Assembly: GCF_027257875.1 (NCBI RefSeq)
Contig: NZ_JAPVQY010000009.1
Coordinates: forward strand, 108,119 to 172,118
Direction: 5' to 3'
Source: Burkholderia sp. IMCC1007
GTDB lineage: Bacteria > Pseudomonadota > Gammaproteobacteria > Burkholderiales > Burkholderiaceae
DNA: 64,000 bases
Both the position numbers and the translations under genes were made by a program. Positions 52,992 through 61,142 of the stretch are shown here, in pieces (position 1 is the stretch's first letter; every line of letters starts with the position of its first letter). The notes beneath the pieces are model-generated. The model searched no databases. It saw nothing but the letters and a program-made list of their open reading frames with translations, and had not been told where the DNA came from.

Positions 52992-54131
52992 ATGTGGAAG
53001 CGTCATGTAGTGAAAAAGAACGAACGCGCGCTGCTGATGAATGAGGGCGATTTCGTGAAGGTTCTCGAACCGGGCGTGTTCAAGGCCTTCGATCCGTTCA
53101 AGCGACTGTCGGTGCAAACCGCGCGTCTCGACGCGCCGCTCGCCGACGAAGCGTTGGCCGACTATCTGCGTCACGACGCACCGGACGTGCTCGCGCAGCA
53201 CTTCGTCGCGATGGACCTGGCCGACGACGAAGCGGGCCTGCGCTACGAAGACGACGTGCTCGTCGAGATCCTGCCGCCGGGCACGCGCCGGCTGTACTGG
53301 CGCGGCCTGATCGCGCACCGTCTGGAGCGCGTCGACCTCGCGCAGGACAGCATGCTGCCGGCCGCACTCGCGAAGCGCATCGCGCAACCGGCGCTGCGTG
53401 CGCGCGGCGTGGCGGGGCTGGCGGGCGTGCTGCTTGCGCAGGTGCCGGCGTATCACGTCGGGGTGCTGAAGATCGACGGCAAGATCGAGCGGCTGCTGGA
53501 CGCGGGCGTGACGGCGTTCTGGCGCTTCAACCGCGACGTGGCGGTCGAGCTCGTCGACCTGCGCCTGCAGCCGCTCGAAGTCGCGGGGCAGGAAATCCTG
53601 ACGCGCGACAAGGTCGCGCTGCGGCTGAACCTGTCGGCGACGTGGCGTTATGCGGACGTGCTGCATGCGTTCGCCCAGCTCCAGAAGCCGCTCGAACACC
53701 TGTATCGCGAGCTGCAGTTCGCGCTGCGTGCGGCCGTCGGCACGCGCTCGCTCGATGAACTGCTGGAGGACAAGCAGGCGATCGACGACGTCGTGATCGC
53801 GCAGGTCCGCACGCGCCTTGCGCAATCGGGCGTCGACGTGCGCAGCGTCGGCGTGAAGGATATCGTGCTGCCGGGCGACATGAAGACGATCCTCGCGCAG
53901 GTGGTCGAAGCCGAAAAGGCCGCACAGGCGAACGTGATCCGCCGCCGCGAGGAAACGGCGGCGACCCGCTCGCTGCTGAACACCGCGAAGGTGATGGAAG
54001 AGAACCCGACCGCGCTGCGACTCAAGGAGCTGGAAACGCTCGAGCGCGTCGCGGAACGGATCGACCGCATCTCGGTGTTCGGCGGTCTCGACCAGGTGCT
54101 GAACGGACTCGTCAGCATCAAGGGCGCATGA
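52992..54131 (+). CDS. Slipin / SPFH-domain protein of the RNA-repair locus
   Basis: A 379-residue SPFH/stomatin-family protein. The N-terminal half is unusual (VKKNERALLMNEGDFVKVLE, LEPGVFKAFDPFKRL). The SPFH domain proper covers about 150-330 with PLEVAGQEILTRDKVALRLN, LSATWRYADVLHAF and YRELQFALRAAVGTRSLDEL, then DIVLPGDMKTILAQVVEAEK and a charged coiled-coil region (ANVIRRREETAATRSLLNTA). There is no clear membrane helix at the start, so attachment may be peripheral. Slipins accompany RtcB in many RtcR loci. AAAGGA precedes the ATG at 52992. It is 88 bp before rtcB. A role in placing repair at membranes is speculative. Confidence 0.88.
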   Translation: MWKRHVVKKNERALLMNEGDFVKVLEPGVFKAFDPFKRLSVQTARLDAPLADEALADYLRHDAPDVLAQHFVAMDLADDEAGLRYEDDVLVEILPPGTRRLYWRGLIAHRLERVDLAQDSMLPAALAKRIAQPALRARGVAGLAGVLLAQVPAYHVGVLKIDGKIERLLDAGVTAFWRFNRDVAVELVDLRLQPLEVAGQEILTRDKVALRLNLSATWRYADVLHAFAQLQKPLEHLYRELQFALRAAVGTRSLDELLEDKQAIDDVVIAQVRTRLAQSGVDVRSVGVKDIVLPGDMKTILAQVVEAEKAAQANVIRRREETAATRSLLNTAKVMEENPTALRLKELETLERVAERIDRISVFGGLDQVLNGLVSIKGA

Positions 54132-54219
54132 TGCACGAAGCACACGAAGCGCATGAAACTGGATGAAACGGCGCGGCGCAGGGCCGCCGCGCCGCACGCA
54201 TGAACGAATGGTGAAGCCT

Positions 54220-55443
54220 ATGAGTAACGACGATTATCAACTGATGGAACTGGCGAACGGCAAGCCGGTGAAGATGTGGACGCAAGGCGTCGCCGTCGAG
54301 GACGACGCGCGCACGCAGTTGCGCAATACCGCACAGATGCCGTTCATCTTCCGGCACGTCGCGGTGATGCCGGACGTGCACCTTGGCAAGGGCTCGACGA
54401 TCGGCAGCGTGATCCCGACGAAGGGCGCGATCATTCCGGCGGCGGTCGGTGTCGACATCGGCTGCGGGATGATGGCTGCACGCACGACGCTGCGCGCCGC
54501 CGATCTGCCCGACTCGCTCGCGGGCCTGCGCAGCGCGATCGAACGCGCGGTGCCGCACGGCCGCGCGCCGGGCCGCCGCGATCCCGGCGCGTGGGGCGAT
54601 CGCACGCCGGCCGCCGTGACGGATGCATGGAAGTCGCTGCTGCCGGGTTTTCAGCGGATCGTCGACAAGTATCCGAAGCTGCAGAAGACGAACAACTACG
54701 CGCATCTGGGCACGCTCGGCACCGGCAACCACTTCATCGAAGTGTGCATCGACGAAGCCGATCGCGTGTGGTTCATGCTGCATAGCGGCTCGCGCGGCGT
54801 CGGCAACGCGATCGGCAGCCTGTTCATCGAACTCGCGCAAGCCGACATGCGGCAGCACATCGCGAACCTGCCGGATCGCAATCTCGCGTATTTCAACGAG
54901 GGCAGCCGGCACTTCGACGACTACGTCGAAGCGGTCGGCTGGGCGCAGGACTACGCGCGCCGCAACCGGCAGGCGATGATGGATGCGGTGATCGGCGCCG
55001 CGCGTGACGTGATCGCCAAGCCATTCGGGCTCGACGAGCACGCAGTGAACTGCCACCACAACTACGTGCAGCGCGAACGCCACTTCGGCGAGGACGTGCT
55101 CGTGACGCGCAAGGGCGCGGTGTCCGCGCAGAAGGGGCAACTCGGGATCATTCCGGGCTCGATGGGCGCGAAGAGCTTCATCGTGCGCGGGCTCGGCAAC
55201 CCGGAGAGCTTCTGCTCGTGCAGCCACGGCGCCGGCCGCTCGATGAGCCGGACCGAAGCGAAGCGCCGCTTCACGGTCGACGACCAGGTGAACGCGACGC
55301 GTGGCGTCGAATGCCGGAAGGACGCGGGTGTCGTCGACGAAATCCCGATGGCCTACAAGGACATCGATGCGGTGATGGCGGCGCAGCGCAGCCTCGTCGA
55401 AGTGGTGCACACGCTGCGCCAGGTGGTGTGCGTGAAGGGATAG
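54220..55443 (+). CDS. rtcB: RtcB RNA-splicing ligase
   Basis: A 407-residue GTP-dependent RNA ligase that joins 2',3'-cyclic phosphate or 3'-phosphate ends to 5'-OH ends. MPDVHLGKGSTIGSVIPTKG and AVGVDIGCGMMAARTT carry the metal ligands (D79, C82). TLGTGNHFIEVCIDEADRVW and HSGSRGVGN follow. The guanylylated nucleophile is H336 in CSCSHGAGRSMSR. Length and residue numbers match E. coli RtcB (408 residues, H337). The start ATG 54220 begins the homologous MSNDDYQLME. No rtcA gene follows, so the cyclic phosphate product is not regenerated by a neighbour. Broken tRNAs are the likely substrate. Confidence 0.96.
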   Translation: MSNDDYQLMELANGKPVKMWTQGVAVEDDARTQLRNTAQMPFIFRHVAVMPDVHLGKGSTIGSVIPTKGAIIPAAVGVDIGCGMMAARTTLRAADLPDSLAGLRSAIERAVPHGRAPGRRDPGAWGDRTPAAVTDAWKSLLPGFQRIVDKYPKLQKTNNYAHLGTLGTGNHFIEVCIDEADRVWFMLHSGSRGVGNAIGSLFIELAQADMRQHIANLPDRNLAYFNEGSRHFDDYVEAVGWAQDYARRNRQAMMDAVIGAARDVIAKPFGLDEHAVNCHHNYVQRERHFGEDVLVTRKGAVSAQKGQLGIIPGSMGAKSFIVRGLGNPESFCSCSHGAGRSMSRTEAKRRFTVDDQVNATRGVECRKDAGVVDEIPMAYKDIDAVMAAQRSLVEVVHTLRQVVCVKG

Positions 55444-55614
55444 CGGGCGCGTCGCCAAGACCCGCGCGCATCTTCGATCGCCGTCGCACGATTCGCGGCC
55501 GCAGCAGCGGTATACTCGTTGCTGTCCGGCCGCGCTCGATCCGCATCGCGCGCTTACGATGCGCTTTCAACCGGACGTCCGCCCTACTCCCCGTCATCGC
55601 CGATACGAACCGTC

Positions 55615-56769
55615 ATGTTTCGTCATCTCCCGCTTGCTGCCGCCGTCATCCTGCTCACCGTGTCGCTGTCCGCTGCCGCGCGCGACTCCGCGCAACATCC
55701 GGTCGCGCGCGATTTCAAGAACTGGTCGGTCGTCTGCGACAACGCGAACCGCTGCGTCGCCGAAGGCGGCAACGACGACATCGACGACACGCGCACCAGC
55801 CTGATCGTGCGGCTCGCGCGCGACGCCGGCCCGGATGCGCGACCGTCGCTGGAGATCTTCGCGTCGGCGCCGCTCGATCTGCGCACCGCGCGCGCGGACG
55901 GTCGACCGTTCGACGCAGTGCCGGCCGAGTGGCACGCGCTCGCCAAGAGCAACGAAAACGACGACGTCTATCCGTTCCATATTCGTACCGGCGATCCGAC
56001 GACGGTCGACGCATGGCTGACGATGTCGCACAACGCGCAGGTGCTGAGCTTCGGCGACCCGGCCGATACGCGCACGCCGCGGGTATCGCTGTCGGGACTC
56101 AATGCCGCGCTGCTGCTGATCGACGACACGCAAGGCCGCATCGGCACGGTCACCGCGCTGCTGCGCAAAGGTGCCAAGCCCGCATCGGCGGTGCCCGCCG
56201 CACCGGCGCTGCCGCCCGCGCCCGTTCCGGCGCCGCGCGTGGCCGATCTCACGCCGGCCGAACAACGCCCGCTCGTCGACGCGGTATTCGACAAGTTCGG
56301 CGCCAGCGTGAAGCGTTGCGCGGCCGATGCCGGCGACGAGATGTCGCTGGCCGATCGCCGCAAGGCCGCATCGGCCACCGCGATCTCGACCACCGACGCG
56401 ATCGTGTCGATCCCGTGCGAGACGAGCAGCGCGTACAACCATACGGACCTGTGGTATCGCGTGCACCGCAGCGCGCCGTATGCGCCGACGCCGCTCGACT
56501 TCGGCGAGAACGCCAGCGCGGGCCTCGACCCGGCATCGTTCTCGAACCAACTGACCGAAGCGATCTACGATCCCGCGCATGCGACGCTGTCGAGCCTCGA
56601 TCGCGTGCGCAGTGCCGGCGATTGCGGGTCGAGCGCGTCGTGGGTGTTCGACGGCCGGCGCTTCGTGCTGAACGACGTCGCGATGCACGGCGCGTGCAAC
56701 GGGTTGTTCCAGGCTCAGTGGCCGCGGCTGTATCGCACCGGTGGGTCGGTGGATACGCAGCAGCCCTGA
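55615..56769 (+). CDS. DUF1176 domain exported protein
   Basis: A 384-residue periplasmic protein. The signal peptide is MFRHLPLAAAVILLTVSLSA, ending near residue 22. The DUF1176 pattern is clear: VARDFKNWSVVCDNANRCVA near the N-terminus, and SIPCETSSAYNHTDLWYR and DCGSSASWVFDGRRFVLNDV near the C-terminus. A Pro/Ala linker (PAAPALPPAPVPAPR) at about 187-205 separates two halves. Conserved cysteines suggest disulphides. Function of DUF1176 is unknown. It follows rtcB by 171 bp but does not appear to be in its operon. The ATG 55615 is chosen because the signal peptide starts there. Confidence 0.88.
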   Translation: MFRHLPLAAAVILLTVSLSAAARDSAQHPVARDFKNWSVVCDNANRCVAEGGNDDIDDTRTSLIVRLARDAGPDARPSLEIFASAPLDLRTARADGRPFDAVPAEWHALAKSNENDDVYPFHIRTGDPTTVDAWLTMSHNAQVLSFGDPADTRTPRVSLSGLNAALLLIDDTQGRIGTVTALLRKGAKPASAVPAAPALPPAPVPAPRVADLTPAEQRPLVDAVFDKFGASVKRCAADAGDEMSLADRRKAASATAISTTDAIVSIPCETSSAYNHTDLWYRVHRSAPYAPTPLDFGENASAGLDPASFSNQLTEAIYDPAHATLSSLDRVRSAGDCGSSASWVFDGRRFVLNDVAMHGACNGLFQAQWPRLYRTGGSVDTQQP

Positions 56770-56985
56770 CGAAAACGCATCGCGGCGTCGCGGCCGGTGA
56801 TCGACAACGATACCGGGGCGCCGATCCATGCACCGTTCTTTCCTTGCGTCGACGCATCGACGCATCGACGCGACTCGGCTCTACGACCGTGTGCGCGTCG
56901 CGCAGACGCTCACGACCGGTGCGCAAGGCACCTGCCGTATTGCGCGGCGTACCGCGGAACCCACGTCGCCTCGCATCACCTCACA

Positions 56986-57654
56986 TCACTCGCCGACGAT
57001 CGAGATCGAGAACCCGTCCCAGCCCTTGAGCCCGACCGTCTGCACGGCGGTCGTCGTGACGTTCGGCTCCGCAACGATCCGCGCGAACCCGTTGCGCACG
57101 CCGACGACGTCCGGCTCGTGATTGTCGGGATCGGCGACGCGCCCGCGCCGCACGACGTTGTCGACGACGATCACCGTGCCGGGCCGCGACAGCTTCAGCG
57201 CGGCGTCCAGATAGACGGCGTTGTTGTCCTTGTCCGCGTCGATGAAGATGAAGTCGAAAGGCGCCTCGCCCGCATCGACGAGCCGCGCGAGGCTGTCCTT
57301 CGCGCTGCCGACGATCACCGACACGATGCCCGCGAAGCCGGCGCGCGCGATGTTCTGCGTCGCGACCTTCGCATGGTCGGGATTCAGTTCGAGCGTGACG
57401 AGTTGCCCGCCGGGCGGCAACGCACGCGCGAGCCAGATCGTGCTGTAGCCGCCGAGCGTGCCGACCTCGAGGATGCGCCGCGCACCGCGGATCGTCGCGA
57501 GCAGCTGCAGCAGCTTGCCCTGGTTCGGCGCGACGTTGATCGCGGGTAGCCCGGCCGCATCGCTCGCCGCGAGCGCGGCGTCGAGCGCGTCGTCGGACGG
57601 CACGAGCGTCGCCGAGAAATACGCATCCACCTTGTTCCACTGATCCTGATCCAT
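56986..57654 (-). CDS. SAM-dependent O-methyltransferase (class I, cation-dependent type)
   Basis: A 222-residue enzyme of the CCoAOMT/COMT-like group. GARRILEVGTLGGYSTIWLA is the glycine-rich SAM-binding motif I. PPGGQLVTLELNPDHAKVAT gives the acidic residue that binds the ribose. FDFIFIDADKDNNAVYLDAA holds the metal-binding Asp, and GTVIVVDNVVRRGRVADPDN has the second metal ligands. These enzymes methylate catechol-type hydroxyls. AAAGGACGCGCG precedes ATG 57654. It is divergent from metY (141 bp apart), which gives no clear link beyond methionine/SAM metabolism. Confidence 0.92.
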   Translation of the reverse strand: MDQDQWNKVDAYFSATLVPSDDALDAALAASDAAGLPAINVAPNQGKLLQLLATIRGARRILEVGTLGGYSTIWLARALPPGGQLVTLELNPDHAKVATQNIARAGFAGIVSVIVGSAKDSLARLVDAGEAPFDFIFIDADKDNNAVYLDAALKLSRPGTVIVVDNVVRRGRVADPDNHEPDVVGVRNGFARIVAEPNVTTTAVQTVGLKGWDGFSISIVGE

Positions 57655-57795
57655 CGCGCGTCCTTTGCCTGTCGTTCGTGGAAAAGGCATTCTATGCGCC
57701 GCCATCCCATAAGCAACAAACCATTCGTTCTAAGGACAGCGGCGCACGTGCTCCTATAATCGCTCGACGATCACAACAACAGACGGAGCACACCC

Positions 57796-59091
57796 ATGAC
57801 CGATCAGGCCTCTTCGAACTGGCGCCTCGAAACCATCGCCGTGCACGGTGGCTATCGCCCCGACCCGACCACGCGCGCGGTGGCGGTGCCGATCTACCAG
57901 ACCGTTGCGTACGCATTCGACGACACGCAGCACGGTGCGGACCTGTTCGACCTGAAGGTCCAGGGCAACATCTACACGCGGATCATGAACCCGACGACGG
58001 ACGTGCTCGAGCAGCGGATCGCCGCGCTCGAGGGCGGCATCGGCGCGCTGGCGCTCGCGTCGGGCCAGGCGGCCGTCACGTACGCGATCCAGACGATCGC
58101 GGAAGCGGGCGACAACATCGTGTCCGCGAGTTCGCTGTACGGCGGCACCTACAACCTGTTCGCGCACACGCTGCCGCAGTACGGGATCACGACGCGCTTC
58201 GCCGATCCGCGCGATCCGGCATCGTTCGAGCCGCTGATCGATGCGCGCACGAAGGCGATCTTCGCGGAATCGGTCGGCAACCCGCTCGGCAACGTGACCG
58301 ACATCGCCGCGCTCGCGGAAGTCGCGCATCGCCACGGGATCCCGCTGATCGTCGACAACACGGTGCCGTCGCCGTACCTGCTGCGTCCGTTCGAGCATGG
58401 CGCGGACATCGTCGTGCACTCGCTGACGAAATATCTCGGCGGGCACGGCACGAGCCTCGGCGGCGCGATCGTCGACTCGGGCAAGTTCCCGTGGGCGCAG
58501 CACGCGGACCGCTTCAAGCGGCTCAACGAGCCGGACGTCAGCTATCACGGCGTCGTCTACACGGAAGCGTTCGGGCCGGCCGCGTACATCGGCCGCGCAC
58601 GCGTGGTGCCGCTGCGCAACATGGGCGCGGCAATCTCGCCGTTCAACGCATTCCAGATCCTGCAGGGCATCGAAACGCTCGCGCTGCGCATCGAACGCAT
58701 CAGCGACAACGCGCTGAAGATCGCGCAGCATCTCGCGCGCCATGAAAACGTCGAATGGGTGAACTACGCGGGGCTGCCCGATCATCCGGACCACGCGCTC
58801 GTCGCGCGCTACCTGTCGGGCCGCGCGCCGGGCATCCTGACGTTCGGCGTGAAGGGCGGCCGCGACGGCGGCGCGAAGTTCCAGGACGCGCTGAAGCTGT
58901 TCACGCGGCTCGTGAACATCGGCGATACGAAGTCGCTCGCGACACATCCGGCATCGACGACGCACCGGCAGTTGTCGCCGGCCGAACTCGCGAAGGCCGG
59001 CGTGAAGGAGGAAACGGTGCGGCTGTCGATCGGCATCGAGCATATCGACGACCTGCTCGCCGATCTCGACCAGGCGCTCGCGCGGCTGTAA
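57796..59091 (+). CDS. metY: O-acetylhomoserine sulfhydrylase (PLP-dependent)
   Basis: A 431-residue Cys/Met metabolism PLP enzyme. It converts O-acetylhomoserine and sulfide to homocysteine. RLETIAVHGGYRPDPTTRAV begins the fold as in MetY. YTRIMNPTTDVLEQRIAALE and the AGDNIVSASSLYGGTYNLFA stretch bind PLP phosphate. The catalytic lysine is in VVHSLTKYLGGHGTSLGGAI. FQILQGIETLALRIERISDN and RQLSPAELAKAGVKEETVRL suit MetY over cystathionine enzymes. The length near 430 residues also favours MetY. GGAGCACACC precedes the ATG. Confidence 0.95.
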   Translation: MTDQASSNWRLETIAVHGGYRPDPTTRAVAVPIYQTVAYAFDDTQHGADLFDLKVQGNIYTRIMNPTTDVLEQRIAALEGGIGALALASGQAAVTYAIQTIAEAGDNIVSASSLYGGTYNLFAHTLPQYGITTRFADPRDPASFEPLIDARTKAIFAESVGNPLGNVTDIAALAEVAHRHGIPLIVDNTVPSPYLLRPFEHGADIVVHSLTKYLGGHGTSLGGAIVDSGKFPWAQHADRFKRLNEPDVSYHGVVYTEAFGPAAYIGRARVVPLRNMGAAISPFNAFQILQGIETLALRIERISDNALKIAQHLARHENVEWVNYAGLPDHPDHALVARYLSGRAPGILTFGVKGGRDGGAKFQDALKLFTRLVNIGDTKSLATHPASTTHRQLSPAELAKAGVKEETVRLSIGIEHIDDLLADLDQALARL

Positions 59092-59211
59092 CGGGAACGG
59101 GCGCGCGCCGCCGGTCGGCCGCGCCCGGTATCGGGGGGCGGCAACGATTCGCCAGTGCGAGGCGTGGCCGCGCATCGAAACGAAGACGTTCGGGAAATCG
59201 GCAAGCGCGCG

Positions 59212-60402
59212 TCAGGCGCCGCTCTGCTTCTCGCGTCGGCGTTGCACCAGCCAGTCGAGCAGTTGACGCCCGTCGCGTTCGCCGAACCATTGCGCATGCC
59301 CGATCAGGTAACCGTCGTACGCAACGTCGACGATATCGGGCGCGTTGACGATACAGCCGAAATACGCAACTTCCGACAGTGCGAACTCCGTATGCACGAT
59401 CGGCAGCAGCGCAACCAGCGCCGCGTGTGCAGCGTCGCTCAGCGGTTCGAGCGACTCGTAGCCGTCGAGCAGCGCGGCGATCTGTTCGTACTCCACACGG
59501 CGCGCATCGGCCGGCGCCATCCAGTCGATCGTGTTGCGCTCGATCGCAAGCGCGACGTCCATCACCGCGCAGGTGCAATCCGACAAACCGAAATCGAGCA
59601 ACGTCCGCACGTCTGCGCCGGGCCCGGCGTCGGTCCACAGCAGGTTCGACGCATGCCAGTCACCGTGCGTCCACAGCGGCGGCAATGCTGGCAGCAGCGG
59701 CACGAGGCGCGCATGATACGGGCCAATGACGTTCGCGACGTCGCCGCGCCAGTCGCGCGTACCGAGCGCGTTCACGAGCAACGGTTGCGCCGTGACCCAG
59801 CGTTCGAGCGCAGCGGCAAGATCATCTGACGACAGCACGCGAAAACTCGACAGCAGCGGGCGAACCGGCCGCGCCGGCGCGTCGTGGCCGGCCGACGCGC
59901 GATGCAATCGGGCCAGCGCGCGGCCGGCCGCATATGCGTGCGACGGATGCGTGAACGGCTTCCACGACATCACGCCGCGATACGCGTCGACACCGGGCGC
60001 GACCACGTGCACTTCATATGTCCAGTCGCCGGATGCGAACGCGGTTGCGCCGTTACGATCGGCCAGCACGTCCACCACCGGCATCCCGCGTTCGCGCAGA
60101 TGCGCGATGAAGCGATGCTCCTCCTCGAGCCCCGCGACATCGCGCAGGCTTGCGTGATGTCGCTTGACGAACAACCCGCGGCCGTCCGCCATCCGCACGA
60201 GCACGGCGGCCGCAAATTGCCGCGGGCTGTGCCACGTCAGCCGCACCGGTTCACCCGCGCCGTCGATCCGCGCGAGCACGGCCGCCACTTCGTCGTGCGT
60301 GATCAGCGGCCAGTCGCGTTCGGCCTGCTCGCCGTCCACGCCGAATTGCGGGGGCGCGACGTCGCGCGACAGGGGGCCGTCCGGCTCGAGGGGAAATGAC
60401 AT
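59212..60402 (-). CDS. APH-family small-molecule kinase (thiamine/homoserine kinase-like)
   Basis: A 396-residue phosphotransferase of the aminoglycoside phosphotransferase (APH) fold. GRGLFVKRHHASLRDVAGLE gives the ATP-binding Lys region. LWTHGDWHASNLLW is the catalytic loop (H-G-D-x-H-x-x-N), and LLDFGLSDC is the metal-binding Asp. These kinases act on thiamine (ThiK), homoserine, choline or drugs. It is the last gene of an operon with a TonB receptor and PnuC (60 and 36 bp gaps), so a role in trapping an imported vitamin by phosphorylation is likely, with thiamine the best guess. Antibiotic resistance is less likely in this context. Confidence 0.85.
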   Translation of the reverse strand: MSFPLEPDGPLSRDVAPPQFGVDGEQAERDWPLITHDEVAAVLARIDGAGEPVRLTWHSPRQFAAAVLVRMADGRGLFVKRHHASLRDVAGLEEEHRFIAHLRERGMPVVDVLADRNGATAFASGDWTYEVHVVAPGVDAYRGVMSWKPFTHPSHAYAAGRALARLHRASAGHDAPARPVRPLLSSFRVLSSDDLAAALERWVTAQPLLVNALGTRDWRGDVANVIGPYHARLVPLLPALPPLWTHGDWHASNLLWTDAGPGADVRTLLDFGLSDCTCAVMDVALAIERNTIDWMAPADARRVEYEQIAALLDGYESLEPLSDAAHAALVALLPIVHTEFALSEVAYFGCIVNAPDIVDVAYDGYLIGHAQWFGERDGRQLLDWLVQRRREKQSGA

Positions 60403-60438
60403 GAACGACGTTGCTCCGTAGTTGAATCGGTGCGCGAA

Positions 60439-61083
60439 TCAGCGCACGCCGCCGCCCGACGCGAGCGGCCCGCCGGCAGCCGCACGCAATGCGGCGGCGG
60501 TCCGGCTCCAGTCGCGCCAGCCGATCACGGCGAGCGCGATGAACAGCGCATAGAGGCCGGCCGTCAGATACAGTTCCTTGAACACGAACATCCCGACGTA
60601 CACGACGTTCACGACGATCCACAGCCCCCACGACGCGATGTAGCGCCGCGCGGTCCAGTATTGCGCGACGAGGCTGAACGCGGTCAGCGACGCATCGACG
60701 AACGGCAGCGCCGCGTCGGTCCAGCGCGCCATCATCCCGCCGAGCAATGCGCTGCCGACAACGGCCGCGATCAGGTCGGGCAGCATCTTCATCGGTCGTA
60801 CGCCGGTCACGGGCGCGACGTCGCCGGCCGGCGCCGCCTCGCCGCCCGCACCGCCGCCTGCCTCGCTCGCGCGCTGCGCGAGCCAGCGCTGCCAGCCGTA
60901 CACCTGCAGCACCGCGAACGCGCCCTGCAGCAGCATGTCGGAGTACAGCTTCGCATCGAAGAAGATCCAGCCGTACAGCGCGACCGACGCGAGGCCGACC
61001 GGCCAGCACAGCATGCGCCGCTTCGCGGTCAGCCAGATCGCGAGTGCGCTGACGATCACGCCGGCGATTTCGAGTGGGGACAT
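60439..61083 (-). CDS. PnuC-family vitamin transporter (nicotinamide riboside or thiamine)
   Basis: A 214-residue inner-membrane protein with seven predicted helices. PnuC features are IWLTAKRRMLCWPVGLASVA at helix 2, YGWIFFDAKLYSDMLLQGAF with its aromatic and Asp residues, and VLQVYGWQRWL. The later half has FSLVAQYWTARRYIASWGLW and VVNVVYVGMFVFKELYLTAG, both typical. A hydrophilic Gly/Ala loop (about 74-95) is an addition. PnuC proteins carry nicotinamide riboside; PnuT and PnuX relatives carry thiamine and riboflavin. The adjoining APH-type kinase favours thiamine, but no TPP riboswitch was seen. GGAGAGCCC precedes the ATG. Confidence 0.88.
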   Translation of the reverse strand: MSPLEIAGVIVSALAIWLTAKRRMLCWPVGLASVALYGWIFFDAKLYSDMLLQGAFAVLQVYGWQRWLAQRASEAGGGAGGEAAPAGDVAPVTGVRPMKMLPDLIAAVVGSALLGGMMARWTDAALPFVDASLTAFSLVAQYWTARRYIASWGLWIVVNVVYVGMFVFKELYLTAGLYALFIALAVIGWRDWSRTAAALRAAAGGPLASGGGVR

Positions 61084-61142
61084 CGTCTGGGCTCTCCTGG
61101 TGGGCCGCCGGGGCCGCGCGTCACGCCGCGGGATCCGATCGA

